Of a DNA stretch of 64,000 nt, positions 33,246-44,802 are shown piece by piece. The stretch's first letter is position 1, and each line of letters begins with the position of its first letter. The stretch comes from Sclerotiophoma versabilis. Lineage: Eukaryota > Ascomycota > Dothideomycetes > Pleosporales > Didymellaceae. The position numbers were made by a program, and so were the translations under genes. A model generated the notes under the pieces. The model did no database searches. It saw nothing but the letters and a program-made list of their open reading frames with translations, and was not told where the DNA came from. Where the stretch lies: assembly GCA_012274445.1 (NCBI GenBank), contig JAAROD010000080.1:2356001-2420000 (forward strand), given 5' to 3'.

Positions 33246-35692
33246 CTAAGCCTTGTAGAACTCATTCGCCTCTTTCTCCGTAACATCACTGACCAGCGAT
33301 CTCTTCTGGTCAATCAGCCCGTACCTACTGCCCCTGATTCTCCACCACATCTCCCTCCGATCACCATTGAGCGCATCTCCCAGGAGCTCTTTCTTGAACT
33401 CCCTTACGAAGTTGTTGTACATCTCCGGTTCCTCAAGCTCGGTCATCTCATCGCGCATGACACGCAGTGCTTCAAGTGCGCGCCCATACGCACTCTCACC
33501 CACACTGTTCTTTACCAGGTTGCGAATCTCCTTCGCCATGGCATCGGCAGCTGATTTTATAGCAGCCAGATCATCGGTGACTGCGAGTGCTTGCTTGAAG
33601 CTTGGTACGAGATTCGCAGGGTCGATCTTGACTTGCGTTGGGTTTCCCAGCAAGGCATCGACGTCGAGTCCAGAGATTGGTTTCTCGCGCTCTGTCCGAT
33701 TACGCTTACCGCGGCCCTTTACTTTAGGCGGTACTTTCTTGACATCTGCGGCAAGCTTGAGGGACTCTAGAGTGCTGTTCGCGCGCTCGACAAGGTTCGA
33801 CGGTGGTGTGGAGTATTTCGAAAGGATCACGGGTGGATCGGGGATGGTGAGAGTAGGGTCGGGGTGTGTGGCGCGCCACCTAATGATATGGTTGATGCGG
33901 TGTACAAGTGGTGCATAGGTGTCCTCTGGTTTTGCATATTCATCAGAGTTGCCGTCTTCATCCTCGGCGAATGTGGACAAGTCCATCGCGTCGACATACG
34001 CATCCATGGCAGCCGTGAGATCTGCGTTAGGCAAATCCTTGTGTTCTGTAATGACTTTCCCGCTCACAGTGAGCTTGCGGTCAAGAGGTGGGAACCTGTA
34101 TCGCCGCATGTCTTCCTCGAAAGGCAGCTCTACGTCAATCAGACATTCGAAGTCCGGCTCAATCCGTGGCGATAAGAGAATTACAACTGGTGCCTTATCC
34201 TTCTTAGTGACTAGACGAGCCACAGCGTACAGTCCACCTTCATGAAGAGCGTGTATGAAGGAGGAAAGCGCAAGTTGAGCTTGTTGATTTGCTTTCTGAG
34301 GGACAATGTAGTTCGTCCGACTCATGGGTAGATATCGTTCAAACTCCTCTTCTCTTATAAAGCCAATCAGCTCTAATGAAGGATCTGTTTCAAGCTTTAC
34401 AACATTCATGTCGGACTCAGCAATGTGAACTGCCGTCCTGCCGTACTCGTATCCCTTCTCAAGCTCTTCCATCTCAACATTCTTCTTGGTGCCTGGCTCG
34501 TCAGGATTGTCGATTTGATATCCACGCTGGTGTCGCACAGCGGCCAAATCGCTCATAGGATGGTCTTCGCCAACTATACCATCTGGGGATTGATCGCTTA
34601 GACCCGCTGCACCGAGATCTGTTCGGACAACAAATGAGCTTGCTGTTGGCGGTTTAGCGAGCATGGTACATGGATATCGTTCGACGTCAATTGTAAGTGT
34701 AGCATCGTACGTCTCGGCGTCCCCAAGGGTGAGCTGGCCTCTGAAGCTGGGTATCGGCCGTGTTTGCTTCAGGCGCGGGATGTTGAGCTGACCAATGGCC
34801 TCAGCAAGGGTACCAAAATTGCCGTTACAATTCTCTACGAAGCCTTTCATGACTTCTTCGTTATTGGCCTACGTTGTGTCAGACATATTATTCATAAGCA
34901 AAGAGAGCATCTCACCTTCGCGGCATCCTTGTCCTCTTCCTTGTAGCCATAATCAGGATCGTCAAAGTCAACGCCGAGAAGCACAATCTGAATCGGTGCC
35001 TCGACATCATTGATCTTCATCGCAATGTCGTCCAAGTCGCTATCATCCATCTCACCTCGCCCATCAGTCACGATGATGATTCGGCGATCGTACTTCAGGG
35101 GCTTGCCTGCTTTGTTCTGGGTGGCACTGTCCATCAACTGGACGGCGACTGCTAACGCAGAGACCACTGAACACATAAGCGATGATATCCGGAAGAAATT
35201 TCTAGATGCTTACAGTCTCCCTCGTTCGTTTTGCTAGGTTTCAGTCTGTCTTGCAATCTCCGTATATCGCTCAACATGTATCTAGTCGTTATTAGCAAGC
35301 TGCTGTGATCTGTGGAAGACCCTCACTGTTTTAACTCCGAGAATACTGTGATATTCTCGTAGCCCTCGGCGACTTCCATAACACCATTCAAATCACTCTC
35401 ATCGGTGCGGCACCCGATGACGCTCATTAGCGCCGTTTTCCTGCCCGTCGCAACCTGCATTCGTTCGTTGTCAGCCTCTCTTCTCCCGACTGTATACTCC
35501 AACTTCAACTTGACGTAACCGCAATGCGCCACGCACTAGATCACCAAAGGAACGTCTGCATACTGTTGTTGTGATCTTGTCCCATATGTAATCTAACGCC
35601 CATTCGAGGTCTGTGTGGTCGCGTCCATAACGCTTCTGGCCCATCGACGCGCCCAGATCGAGGATATACACCGTCGCTTCTTTGCCCGCCAT
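33246..35692 (-). CDS. KU80: Ku80, DNA end-binding subunit of NHEJ
   Basis: With Ku70 this forms the ring that binds broken DNA ends, drives non-homologous end joining and protects telomeres. Exons are 35564-35692, 35327-35454, 35214-35281, 34916-35166 and 33246-34868 (732 aa, normal for Pezizomycotina). All introns are GT-AG with consistent phases. The von Willebrand-like domain (about residues 1-230) begins MAGKEATVYILDLGASMGQ and includes VIGCRTDES and DRRIIIVTDGRGEMDDSDL. The Ku beta-barrel follows (RTNYIVPQKANQQAQLALSS, GLYAVARLVTKKDKAPVVIL). The C-terminal helical region runs to SLVSDVTEKEANEFYKA. The basic stretch KVKGRGKRNRTEREK may be a nuclear signal. The short introns at the 5' end needed manual joining and are well constrained by conservation. 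Confidence 0.95.
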
Positions 35693-36550
35693 GTTTGCAA
35701 CGAATTGCAATCCCCTGCTCTTCTGCGCACGTTGAGCGTGATTGATGGTAACGCTGATGTTTGGTGAGTGCTTTGTTCCTTAGAAAGCGTTCTGGAGGTG
35801 ACAAGGTGAACAAAGGTTCCCTTCTGGAAGAGAGTGACAGCGAAGGAGAATATAAAGAGCGTGTTGATGATGTAGCGGCAGGTGTTACCTAGTAGGCAAA
35901 CGCGGGAGCTTGGACATTCGCGCACGCGGGCTCACGTGGCGCGCTAGCCGGATACGGCCATGTTGTCTTCAGGCTATAGCAAAGTGTTGAAACAATAGCC
36001 ACCGTGAATAGGCCTTGCAAACTGACAGTCTGCTTCTTTGTGTAGTGTTTTCTGTAAGTCTCTTGTTCAAAAAATTGTTCTTGTCGCCGTTCCTTGGCCG
36101 AATCATGTAATCGTTATCACCAGCACCTGCATAGCCACATAACGAGCAAAAAGAGGGCTAAGCCGGGGCCTGCTACACTTACGATTCCGGAGACCCGAGT
36201 GATAAATATACTAAGATTCATCAAGGGTGTGTTGTTCTTGACAAAGGTTTGTTTCTCAAATTACTAGTATTCATTTGGTCTCTATGGCCAAAAGTTTAAT
36301 CTCTGTCGGCTTCAGAATTGCTACAAGCAATGTGTCAGACTGGATATCCACCACAGCTGAGTCCGATGCAGATACATTGGGACATCTTGATAAATGTATT
36401 TCGAATCTGAGGATGGGCTCAGGCACGGTCTGGAAGACGTAACTGTAACCTTTGTCGTCGATGACGTCATTTTTGCCTGTAGCTCTGACTATCAACTTCT
36501 TGATGCGTCAGCAGCCTTGCTCTGTAACTCCAGACCTTACCTGCGAAACC
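35693..36550. other. Divergent intergenic region
   Basis: Spacer of 858 bp between KU80 (-) and the SDR gene (+), holding both promoters. No other coding sequence or repeat was recognised. Confidence 0.4.
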
Positions 36551-37390
36551 ATGTCAACAACTACCAGCAAGGCTTTAAACATCCTTATTACAGGTGGAGC
36601 TCGCGGTATCGGACGCGGTCTCTTTCGCCAGTTTCTGTCGAAAGGTCACCGAGTGATTGTCCTTGATTCAAATATAGAAGAGCTGGAACATGTCAGATCG
36701 CGAGCTGAAAAGTGGTCAAGTACGCAAGGAAACTGGCATGCACTACAGTGTGACTTAAGTAAGCGCGAGCAAATAAAAAAGGCGGTCCGAACAGTCGATG
36801 AGACCTTCGGTGGGAAACTGGACGTTCTGATCAATAACGCTTTCCCGACGACACTGCAGATTGCAGAGGATCGGACCATGGAAGGAGAAGGTGACGACAT
36901 CGAAGCTGAATGGGACCTCAAGATCGCCATTGGACTGACAGCTCCGTTCATCCTCAGTCGGCTTTGTGTGCCACTGCTCGTTGCTGGGAGCTCGACATCA
37001 GGCTCGCCGGGAACTATTATCAATATCTCCTCAACACGCGCATACCAGGCCGAATCAGACCACGAAGCCTACTCTACAGCGAAAGCCGGTATCCTTGGTC
37101 TTACTCAGTCAATGTCGATATCTCTTGGCCATCGCCACAAGATTCGAGTGAACGCGATCATCCCAGGCTGGATCCACGTCGAGAATGAGAGTAAGGCTGC
37201 TGATGAAAAGGGCTCTGCCTGGGAAGACGGGTTGAGCAAGGATGACATCGAGTGGCATCCGGCAGGCCGGGTCGGCAAGAGTAAGGATATTGTTCGTGCC
37301 GCGGAATACCTAATTGAAAGTGGATTTGTCACGGGCCAGGAGGTCGTAGTTGACGGTGGAGTGGGAAGGAAGATGGTGTACCCAGAATAA
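36551..37390 (+). CDS. Short-chain dehydrogenase/reductase
   Basis: Single exon of 279 aa from MSTTTSKALNILITGGARGI. The classical SDR features are the NAD(P)-binding TGGARGIG (residues 14-21), LINNAF in place of NNAG, a catalytic Ser in IINISSTRAYQ, and the YxxxK pair Tyr174/Lys178 in AYSTAKAG. The C-terminus has the usual GFVTGQEVVVDGG. Acidic Asp after the second strand (VLDSN) suggests NAD rather than NADP, by analogy with known SDRs. The substrate cannot be predicted. The longer open frame upstream of 36551 lacks family similarity. Confidence 0.9.
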   Translation: MSTTTSKALNILITGGARGIGRGLFRQFLSKGHRVIVLDSNIEELEHVRSRAEKWSSTQGNWHALQCDLSKREQIKKAVRTVDETFGGKLDVLINNAFPTTLQIAEDRTMEGEGDDIEAEWDLKIAIGLTAPFILSRLCVPLLVAGSSTSGSPGTIINISSTRAYQAESDHEAYSTAKAGILGLTQSMSISLGHRHKIRVNAIIPGWIHVENESKAADEKGSAWEDGLSKDDIEWHPAGRVGKSKDIVRAAEYLIESGFVTGQEVVVDGGVGRKMVYPE

Positions 37391-38754
37391 TGTCAGTACG
37401 CTGCAATCAATAGCTTATTCGTGAGGCTGAGCAGAGAGGCGGGAGATGCCGCAATTTCATCTTCAATCTATCGACCAGTCCCTCATCAGTGCAATCTCGG
37501 ATTCTGTCAAGAGCACCAAGGACTAAGGGTCACACTGTGAAGAATTGCTGTGAAGATACGTAAACCTGAGGCTTTGAAGTGGATGCCTTTGTTGTTGATG
37601 AAACGTGTAGTCGTCAGCCAAGACATGGAACCGTGCGAGAGCTGTCCACGGCTGTCCTTTCTTAAACGCACCACATCCCCCAGGCTCGAACCTCGCATTT
37701 CTGCGTAGCCTCGCCTTGCAAACCGCGGTGCTCATTTCCTCGTCTCTGCGCAATCTCCTCGACCACTTTATACCATGCAGCGATCATGCAAATGCAGTTT
37801 TACGTTGCCCCACTTCGATGTTTCACCCGTACCCGCGCGCGATTGGTCGCCTAGACTCTCATCTCGACAAATCGGTGGTGTTTCTCAACATCAACAGATG
37901 AACGAAACCCTTTTGTCGTTACGAACCGACTGATATTCTCGTGTGAGCAAAGCATTGCGGATATAGCAGATTTCGGTCGCAATAGTTGAACGCCCTTCTC
38001 GAACAATCAGCATGATGATGCAACCCCATCGGTTACTAAGATTGCATCCGGTACCCGGCATGGTTGAGCCCAGAAGGAAGCCGAGATTTATGGATGCGCC
38101 ACTCTAGTCTTTGGATAGTAAGCTGTCCGGCCCCTTCTATTCGTCCTCCATGCTAGGGAAGACTGCCCTACGGGTACCTTTCGTCTATCGACGACGGAGT
38201 TGGACCGTTCAACCTTCTCTCGTTTGTGATACAGCAAGGTCAAGTTGCAAGCATCACTTCAACACCAAGGTAGAGCGAAGATGGTAGTCCTCGGTAAAAG
38301 AGCATGGCTGAAACCCCTGCATTTCAAAGGATTCGAGCACGGGATGACAGCGGACGCTATCTAAACCAACATCAGCCTTCTGCCAGGCACAGCAATTGGT
38401 CCACCAATCACACACTTTCTCTGAAACCTGTAAGATCTGGCACTTGAGCAGAAAACAGTAAAGCTTCCTCCGGGTCGTCAATGCGCATGTCGTTCGAGAA
38501 ACATCACGTCTTTAGCGCTGTCCTTAAGATGCGGCTGGCGCAGAACGAAACAATTGCTTGGGGTGGGGCTAACCGTATACCGGTTTTGACGGCAGTAGCG
38601 CTCCTTCCACCTGTGATATAAGATGTGCGGCGCTTCAACTCTATGAATGGTAACGCAGCTGCGCTGACTCTCTTTACCTTGCCTTGCAAACTTCGTTCTT
38701 CGTTCATTCTTTTTCAAGTCACTCTTTTTTGAACTCCACACTCATTTACCCATC
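37391..38754. other. Intergenic region upstream of the LPMO gene
   Basis: Spacer of 1.36 kb without a supported gene. The last 100 bp are pyrimidine-rich with a TTTTTTGAACTCC stretch and lead to the CATC-ATG start of the LPMO gene, as expected for a fungal promoter and 5' leader. Small frames at 37507-37753 and 38478-38741 show no domain. Confidence 0.4.
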
Positions 38755-40523
38755 ATGAAGACCGTCGCTGTTCTCGCAGGTATCGCTGCGCTGGCAAACG
38801 CCCACGCCACATGGCAACAGCTTTGGAAGAATGGAGAGGATCTTGAGAGCACGTGCGCTCGTCTTCCTCCTTCCAACAGCCCCATTGAGGACTACACATC
38901 TACAGCTCTGCAGTGCAATGTCAACCCTGCTGCCGCTTCTGGCAAGTGCAGCTTCGAGGCCGGTGACACAGTCACGTACGTTGAAACAGCATGCGAAGGA
39001 GATCAAGCTGCTAACTACATAACAGCATCGAGATGCACCAGCACAACACCCGTCTCTGCACTGAGGAGGGCATTGGTGGCGCTCACTGGGGTCCCGTTCT
39101 GGCCTACATGTCCAAGGTTGAGGACGCCGCTACCGCTGATGGCTCGTCGGACTTCTTCAAAGTCTACGAGAACACATGGAAGAAGGCACCGGGCTCTAGC
39201 CAGGGTGACAATGACTACTGGGGCACCAAGGACCTCAACTACAACTGCGGAAAGCTCGACTTCACCATTCCTGATGACATCGCACCTGGTGACTACCTCC
39301 TCCGCGCTGAGGCCATTGCTCTCCACGCTGCCTCGCCCGCCGGTGGTGCTCAGCACTACGTCACCTGCTACCAGCTCAAGGTCACTGGCTCTGGTACTGC
39401 TACTCCTGCCGGCGTCAAGTTCCCTGAGGCTTACTCTAAGACCGGCCCTGGTCTTGGTTTCTCTATCCACGCCGATCTGAGCGAGTACCCTGCTCCTGGC
39501 CCTGCTCTCTACGCTCGTGGTACTAAGGTCGACCCTCAGCTCCTGACCTTCGGTGAGATCTCTGGTGTTCCCAAGCCCACTGGTGGTGCTTCTGCTCCCG
39601 CCTCCAGCGCTATCGTTGCTCCCTCGTCTAAGGCTGCCGTTGCCTCATCTGCCGCCGCCACTTCCGCCGCTGCCACCTCTGAGCCTGCTGCCACTTCCGC
39701 TGCCACTTCGTCTGTTGCTCAAGCTGAGCCCACTGAGGCTGCTACTTCCGCCGCTGCCTCCTCGATCGTTGCTTCCGCACCTGCTGCTTCATCCACCGCT
39801 GCCCCCGAGACCGGTGACAAGAAGTACAACGTTGACTCCTTCGCTACTTACCTCGAGGCTCAGCCCGGAAGCGACGCCGAGTTCACTATGGAGGAATTCA
39901 TTGCCTGGTTGGAGAAGGTTGAGAGCGGCTCCAACACTGCTGAGCCCTCTGCTTCCCAGGTTGCTGCTGAGCCCTCTGCTTCTGAAGTTGCTGCTGAGCC
40001 CACCGCTGCTGAGTCTTATGCCGTTGACAAGCCCATTGCCACTGCCAGTGCCATCGCCTCTCAGGCACCTGCCCAGTCCTCGGCCGCCGCTATCTCTTCC
40101 AAGGCTGCTACTGCCCCACCTAAGACTACTCTCGCTACCGTCACCAAGCCCCAGCCTACCTCCGGCTCTGACTCAGGCGCCGCAGTTGAGGCGTACGGCC
40201 GCTGCGGTGGTCAGGGCTACACTGGCAGCACCACCTGCGTATCTGGTTACACCTGCCAGGTCCAGAACCCCTTCTACTCTCAGTGCGTTCAGTCTAAGGG
40301 TGGTAACGCCGCCCAGCCCAGCGCTAACAAGCCTGCTGCTGCGGCCCCCACCAAGGCTGCTGCGTCGCCTACCAAGGCTGCTGCTGCCTCATACCCTGCC
40401 CCTGTCGTCTCCAAGGAGGCAGTCCCCGCTGCTCCTTCCGCCTCCGCGTCGGCCACACCTGCTGCTGACAAGCTCTGGACCATCGAGGAGCTTATCGCTT
40501 TCCTTGAGGAGGCCGCCGAGTAA
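38755..40523 (+). CDS. AA9 lytic polysaccharide monooxygenase with CBM1 and a C-terminal tail
   Basis: Secreted copper enzyme that oxidatively cleaves cellulose or related glucans. Exons are 38755-38975 and 39026-40523 (572 aa); the 50-nt intron has donor GTACGT and branch GCTAAC. Signal peptide MKTVAVLAGIAALANA is cut before His17, which must be the N-terminus for the copper brace. The second copper ligand is His94 in HWGPVLAYM. The axial Tyr185 and the supporting His174 and Gln183 lie in ALHAASPAGGAQHYVTCYQL. A long Ala/Ser/Pro/Thr-rich linker follows the catalytic domain. The CBM1 (residues 464-496, YGRCGGQGYTGSTTC...SQCVQ) is internal rather than terminal. Similar short helical motifs occur before it (FTMEEFIAWLEK, 360-371) and at the very end (WTIEELIAFLEE, 558-569). 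Confidence 0.95.
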
Positions 40524-40881
40524 GCTCGTTACTACAACTAAGCCAGTTGCTCTCCGGTTACGCTTCTCCGTATGAGTACCAAAAGGCATCTGTAAATATG
40601 CATCTCCTAGAGGGAGCCTTTCTATTCTATCTAGCGATTTTTCTCAATGTTTTTCTTCAATCAAGAGAGCCAAAGCGGCTTGCCATGCCAAAATTCTGCC
40701 ATGACACTATTGCTGTGATATATTATGAATTTGTTAATTATTAAGGAACGCCTGGTATCAAAGGGTCAGAGGATCTCAACACTACTGTGGTACCCAATCA
40801 CCTCGCTAGCAGTAATGTTCCAGTCTGCAGCTGACTACCTTTTGCGAAACCGAGTTAATGCCCCTTCTGTTCAGCAGTAGC
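40524..40881. other. Convergent 3' regions
   Basis: Short spacer of 358 bp between the stops of the LPMO and peroxidase genes. AT-rich stretches around 40620-40740 suit 3' end formation. No gene is seen. Confidence 0.4.
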
Positions 40882-41829
40882 TCAAGAGTCGTACAAGTGC
40901 CTCACAAATGCTCTCGCCGCCGCCGATCCACCTAATCTTCTTGCTAGTCTCCTCTCGGACGCACCAGAAGGGATGATACTCGAGCAGTCTTGCAGACCAT
41001 CTACATCATTTCCGACGACCGAGAATCGGTTCCATGCATCGGTGAATGCAGTGTTCCAGGCACTAGTGTCACCATCTGCAAACTCCTTCCACTTCTTTTG
41101 TGTCTATCCCTTGTTAGCTTCTCGCAAAATACACTAGTATCGTATTAAGTCACTCACCTCAGTGTTGTTCGCAAGCCCCTTGTCACTCTGCAAACTATAC
41201 GGTGCCGTTCCATCCAGCGTCTCCTGGTAGAACTTCAAGTCATATATACTTGGCGTCGAATCTAGACTCTTTCCAGCCTGTGCTGGATCATCGTTGACCT
41301 GCACAGCCACCGAATGCGTTCCCATAAGTGCAACCACATCGTCAGAACTGAACCCCTTCGCTGCGAACTTCTCCAGAATCGATGAGATTGAGTCTCGGCT
41401 GCCGGGCACGCTGTTCAAAGGAGCTGCTTTACTGTTGTCCTTACGACCGACCAGCGCTCTGACGCGAGGACCTAGCGGGCAGGCGGAGATGGCTGTTGCG
41501 GCCGCGAATTGGATCATGTCTGCTGCGCTGGTGTTGTATTTTTGAGTCCAGGAGAGCAGTTTACCGCAGATGTCCGATAGACCAGCGTTTTCGGCGCGGC
41601 TACATTCATCAGTCAGGATAAGGCTGCCATCGCAACCGTTGTTGATGCAGTCATGGAATGGGGCACGGATGGCGCCATGTGCATCGCGGCCGCAGCCGGA
41701 GAAGGCGGATTGGAGATCCGGGAGGACTTCTGACCATACTTTGGGACACGAGGATGTGCGGGGGAGGAGGCTGAGTGCTGATGTTGTGGATGAGAGGAGG
41801 AGAATGGATGCTAGGGCTGAGGTATACAT
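40882..41829 (-). CDS. Secreted class II-type haem peroxidase
   Basis: Exons 41158-41829 and 40882-41103 give 297 aa; the 54-nt intron has donor GTGAGT and branch GCTAAC. Signal peptide MYTSALASILLLSSTTSALS. The distal site is RAPFHDCINNGCDGSLILTD, with Arg55 and His59 and the calcium-binding Asp/Gly/Ser pattern. The proximal haem ligand is His172 in LMGTHSVAVQ. C-terminal exon: WNTAFTDAWNRFSVVGNDV. This is the fold of fungal class II (ligninase-type) peroxidases, of which ascomycetes have divergent members that mostly lack the Mn-binding or surface-Trp sites of true ligninases. I cannot place either site by eye. Its position beside an AA9 LPMO suggests plant-polymer oxidation. Confidence 0.88.
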
Positions 41830-43296
41830 GTTGCTGTCGATGCTCGCCTGGTTATGCAATATACAGATTAAGGTGTATGCGCAACGAGTGATTAGATAAT
41901 TATGGAGAGTGATTGCAATGTCTCCAGTAAGGCAGACAACGAGAGTAAGACACAAGTGGTGCTACCTTGTAATGACTGAGACCTACCAAATATATAGTTG
42001 TTAGATCAGCATGAGCAATGTGAGCCGCAAGATCCACCATACTACCTGTCACAGCCCATATCATTTGATCTGACAAAATCTGCTCACCTGGTGGACATTG
42101 TGAACGGTCGCCACTGCTGTGTTGCATCCCCACATCCGTGAGCGTGAGCACTCGAGAAGTCAGCCTTCCCCACAATTCTCTCATCGACTATGAACTAGCA
42201 ACCGACTGCCATTAGGTTGACAGCTATCTGCCGTCCCAAGGAATCATTGCATTGGCTGCCGCTGTCCAGCTCTTCTAACATTGGCGGACTCCTTGCACGG
42301 CCTCTAGCAAAAGCCGGTCAAAGATTTACACAGGGTTATTGCGTACAAAGCTTCGTAAAGCTTAGTTGCTAGTGCGCCATGATATGCGTCGCTGTTGTGT
42401 TGCTGAATGTGGCTGAAAAGGGCATGTCGATCTCTCGTGACGAGAGCTGAGGTTGCCGAAAGAGCGACGAACAAGCCACTAGTCAGCAAGGCTGACCCAC
42501 ATCTATGCGTTTTCCGAAGCCTGATGCCAGCTGATTCTCCGGGCACCGTGGGGAACCGAAGATATGGTCCAAGCGAGCGGTCCGTGAGATGGCAAAGCGA
42601 TGGGTTTTCAGAATTCTGGTGGAGTGTGTTTCCGGCGAAGGTCTTTTGGCGAGGTTGTGTTGCGTCATCAATCAATGTCCCACGGCGTGGAGTGTTTGTG
42701 CATGACATGGTACTTTATGACTTCCGAGTAAACCGTCTAGGATTCTAACAAGGTACAGCGCATATAAAGGTTCGTTGAAGAGGTACAAACTCGCAGTCAG
42801 CCTCACCTGCGCCAGCGCCCCCGGACTCGGCTTCCCCTCCACCCACTCAACAGATCGACATAGCAGTTGAGACGGCGAATGCCCCGCTACTGATAGGCGG
42901 TTGACCGATGCCATGCAGATCACAGTTGAGTCAAGCTTTAGGCGAGGTTACTGCTTTGGGAAAGACTAGTGAATTGAGGCCGCCAATACTGGAAACCCTG
43001 ATCGCTGACACAGAAGCACGAGGCCCGACCTAGCATTCGCTGACTGTGTGCTCTTGGCAAGGAATCTTGATTTCATTATGTGCGGCAATAAGATGTACTG
43101 AACACTTGTATGATGCTACACCTCAAGGCTGCTGATTGGTCCACTCCTGTGAATCTGTAAAGGAGCTGTGAACATCGCAAAAACATCAAAAAGGAAAAAA
43201 GCACGTCCTTTCTACAGCAAAAGAAAGGAAAACTATATCGGAAAGCAGGGGCAGACCATCGAGAATGACATAGAAAGCGCACAACAGTAAAAAGGC
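41830..43296. other. Intergenic, no gene seen
   Basis: About 1.5 kb upstream of the class II-type peroxidase. Short frames at 42304-42923 on both strands have no domain and no splice chain. Confidence 0.4.
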
Positions 43297-43501
43297 AGGG
43301 CACGGTACGACTTGAACGCACAACTCTCACACCACCTGAGCTGAGGGTCTGTGCAAACTTGCAGGTCATCTCGTCAGTGTTCGTGCCATCTCACAACACC
43401 TATCTGGTATGTCCTTCAACACGAATCTCGTGTTGTTGGAGCACCGCAGATCTTGCGGTGGGTCGTATGGTGTGAGCCTCTTACCATTGGACCACGCACC
43501 C
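43297..43501 (-). tRNA. tRNA-like Pol III unit, anticodon unresolved
   Basis: Read on the minus strand, GGGTGCG at 43495-43501 pairs with CGTGCCC at 43298-43304 as a 7-bp acceptor stem with two G-U pairs. TGGTCCAATGG right after the stem matches box A. GTGCG-TTCAAGT-CGTAC just before the 3' strand is a perfect T-arm with box B. TTTTT follows at once, a normal Pol III stop. About 130 nt too much lies between the arms. It holds two perfect hairpins (ACCGCA...TGCGGT and AACACGA...TCGTGTT), and the D-loop contains GTAAGA. I could not find an anticodon loop with T33 that satisfies the stem, so this may be a tRNA with one or more introns or a tRNA-derived relic. Confidence 0.4.
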
Positions 43502-44802
43502 TTTGGTTGTTCGATGACAGACAGGGATACCTCAGAGAACATGCTCAACTGTCTTCAAAAGAAAGCTGTTTTAGTAAGACGAGGTGTGGTGAGTCCCATG
43601 ACCGGTGTCAGTGGCGATAAGAAAGACCGTGAAGGTGAAGGCAAGCAGCACTGCGAGAACGTTAAGTGAGCTGCAACTGCAGACTGGGCAGAATCTTACA
43701 AAGAAAATCATGCTTACTCTCGCTATGCGTTCCTTCGAGCTTTGCTACTGGCGATTTATAAAAACTGTACGCCGAATCAGGCGTGCTTGGCATTCTTCCC
43801 ACATTCTGATAGCAGATAATCTCCCAAGTTCCCTTGACCACGATCTCCTTCTCCTCCTTCTCAGCAAGATCCTTGCCTCTCATAAGCCCCTGGGAGGTAG
43901 AACAGCGAGTGAGAAGAGGCTGATAGGTCCAGGTTGGAAGTGCACGACCTGCCCCCCCCCCCCCCCCCGCAAACAGACGGACCACCTCGAGATGGAGGGT
44001 CGCCCTCCTGGACTGAGCCGCCAAGGTCAACCCAATGCATGCTTGCGAGTAGACGGCCAAGAATGTTGCAGAAGTAGCTTGGAACGTGCAGGATGTCGAA
44101 GAGTTCGATGGTGGAAATACTGTAAATGGTGAAAAAGCTTGACGGTACCGATTCCGAGGATAGGGATATCGGCACTGATGCTATACACAGAGCTGAGATG
44201 CGATTGGAAGGGATGGTATGATATGAACCAGGCTTGGTCTTTTGCAACGCTTTTGATAGGTTATTACGACTGTTAAGAGATCTCTATAGATGAAGAGAAT
44301 TACTTACTGGATGTAAGAGGATGAGGAGGAGACCCAGTTGGGGCACAAGCCATCATTGCTGTCTGTAGAACTGGCAGGCATTGTGCGAGACTGTAGAGTT
44401 GAGCGCTGAAAGTTCTTTTTAGATGCGTCAGAAGACGAGGTGTTATGTAGCAGTATGTATGCTAGCATACTGTCTTAGATGGCAGTTGGTGCTGCGTTTT
44501 CGTGACTGAGTGATAGCCATTGCAAGCATAACGAACTTAGGGAGGATTGGCATGTGACAAGCGTATGAAGGAATCGTCTGTTGGAGTAAAACCTTGGTTC
44601 GTCTCTTCTCATGTCTGCCAGAGTAACTAGGCATCAGTGACCAGTCGACGCGTTCTCGACCACGGGACCCCCTGACTCTCTGCAGCGTACCCCAAGCCTC
44701 AAATGCAGTTAAAGCAGGGGTGATAATCCAAAGGGGGAAGTCATGATCAAAAAGCAGAACAACGTATTTATGGCGAACGAACGGGCGAGCTTGATACTGT
44801 AC
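43502..44802. other. Intergenic with a poly(C) tract
   Basis: A run of 17 C occurs at 43952-43968. No supported gene was found on either strand. The right part is the 3' flank of the large haem peroxidase. Confidence 0.4.

Noticed and set aside
39553..40575. Leu/Pro-rich frame of 340 codons overlapping the LPMO gene on the same strand
   Set aside because: It is the alternative frame of the Ala/Ser linker region (GCT/CTG-type codons) and cannot be distinguished from a compositional artefact.
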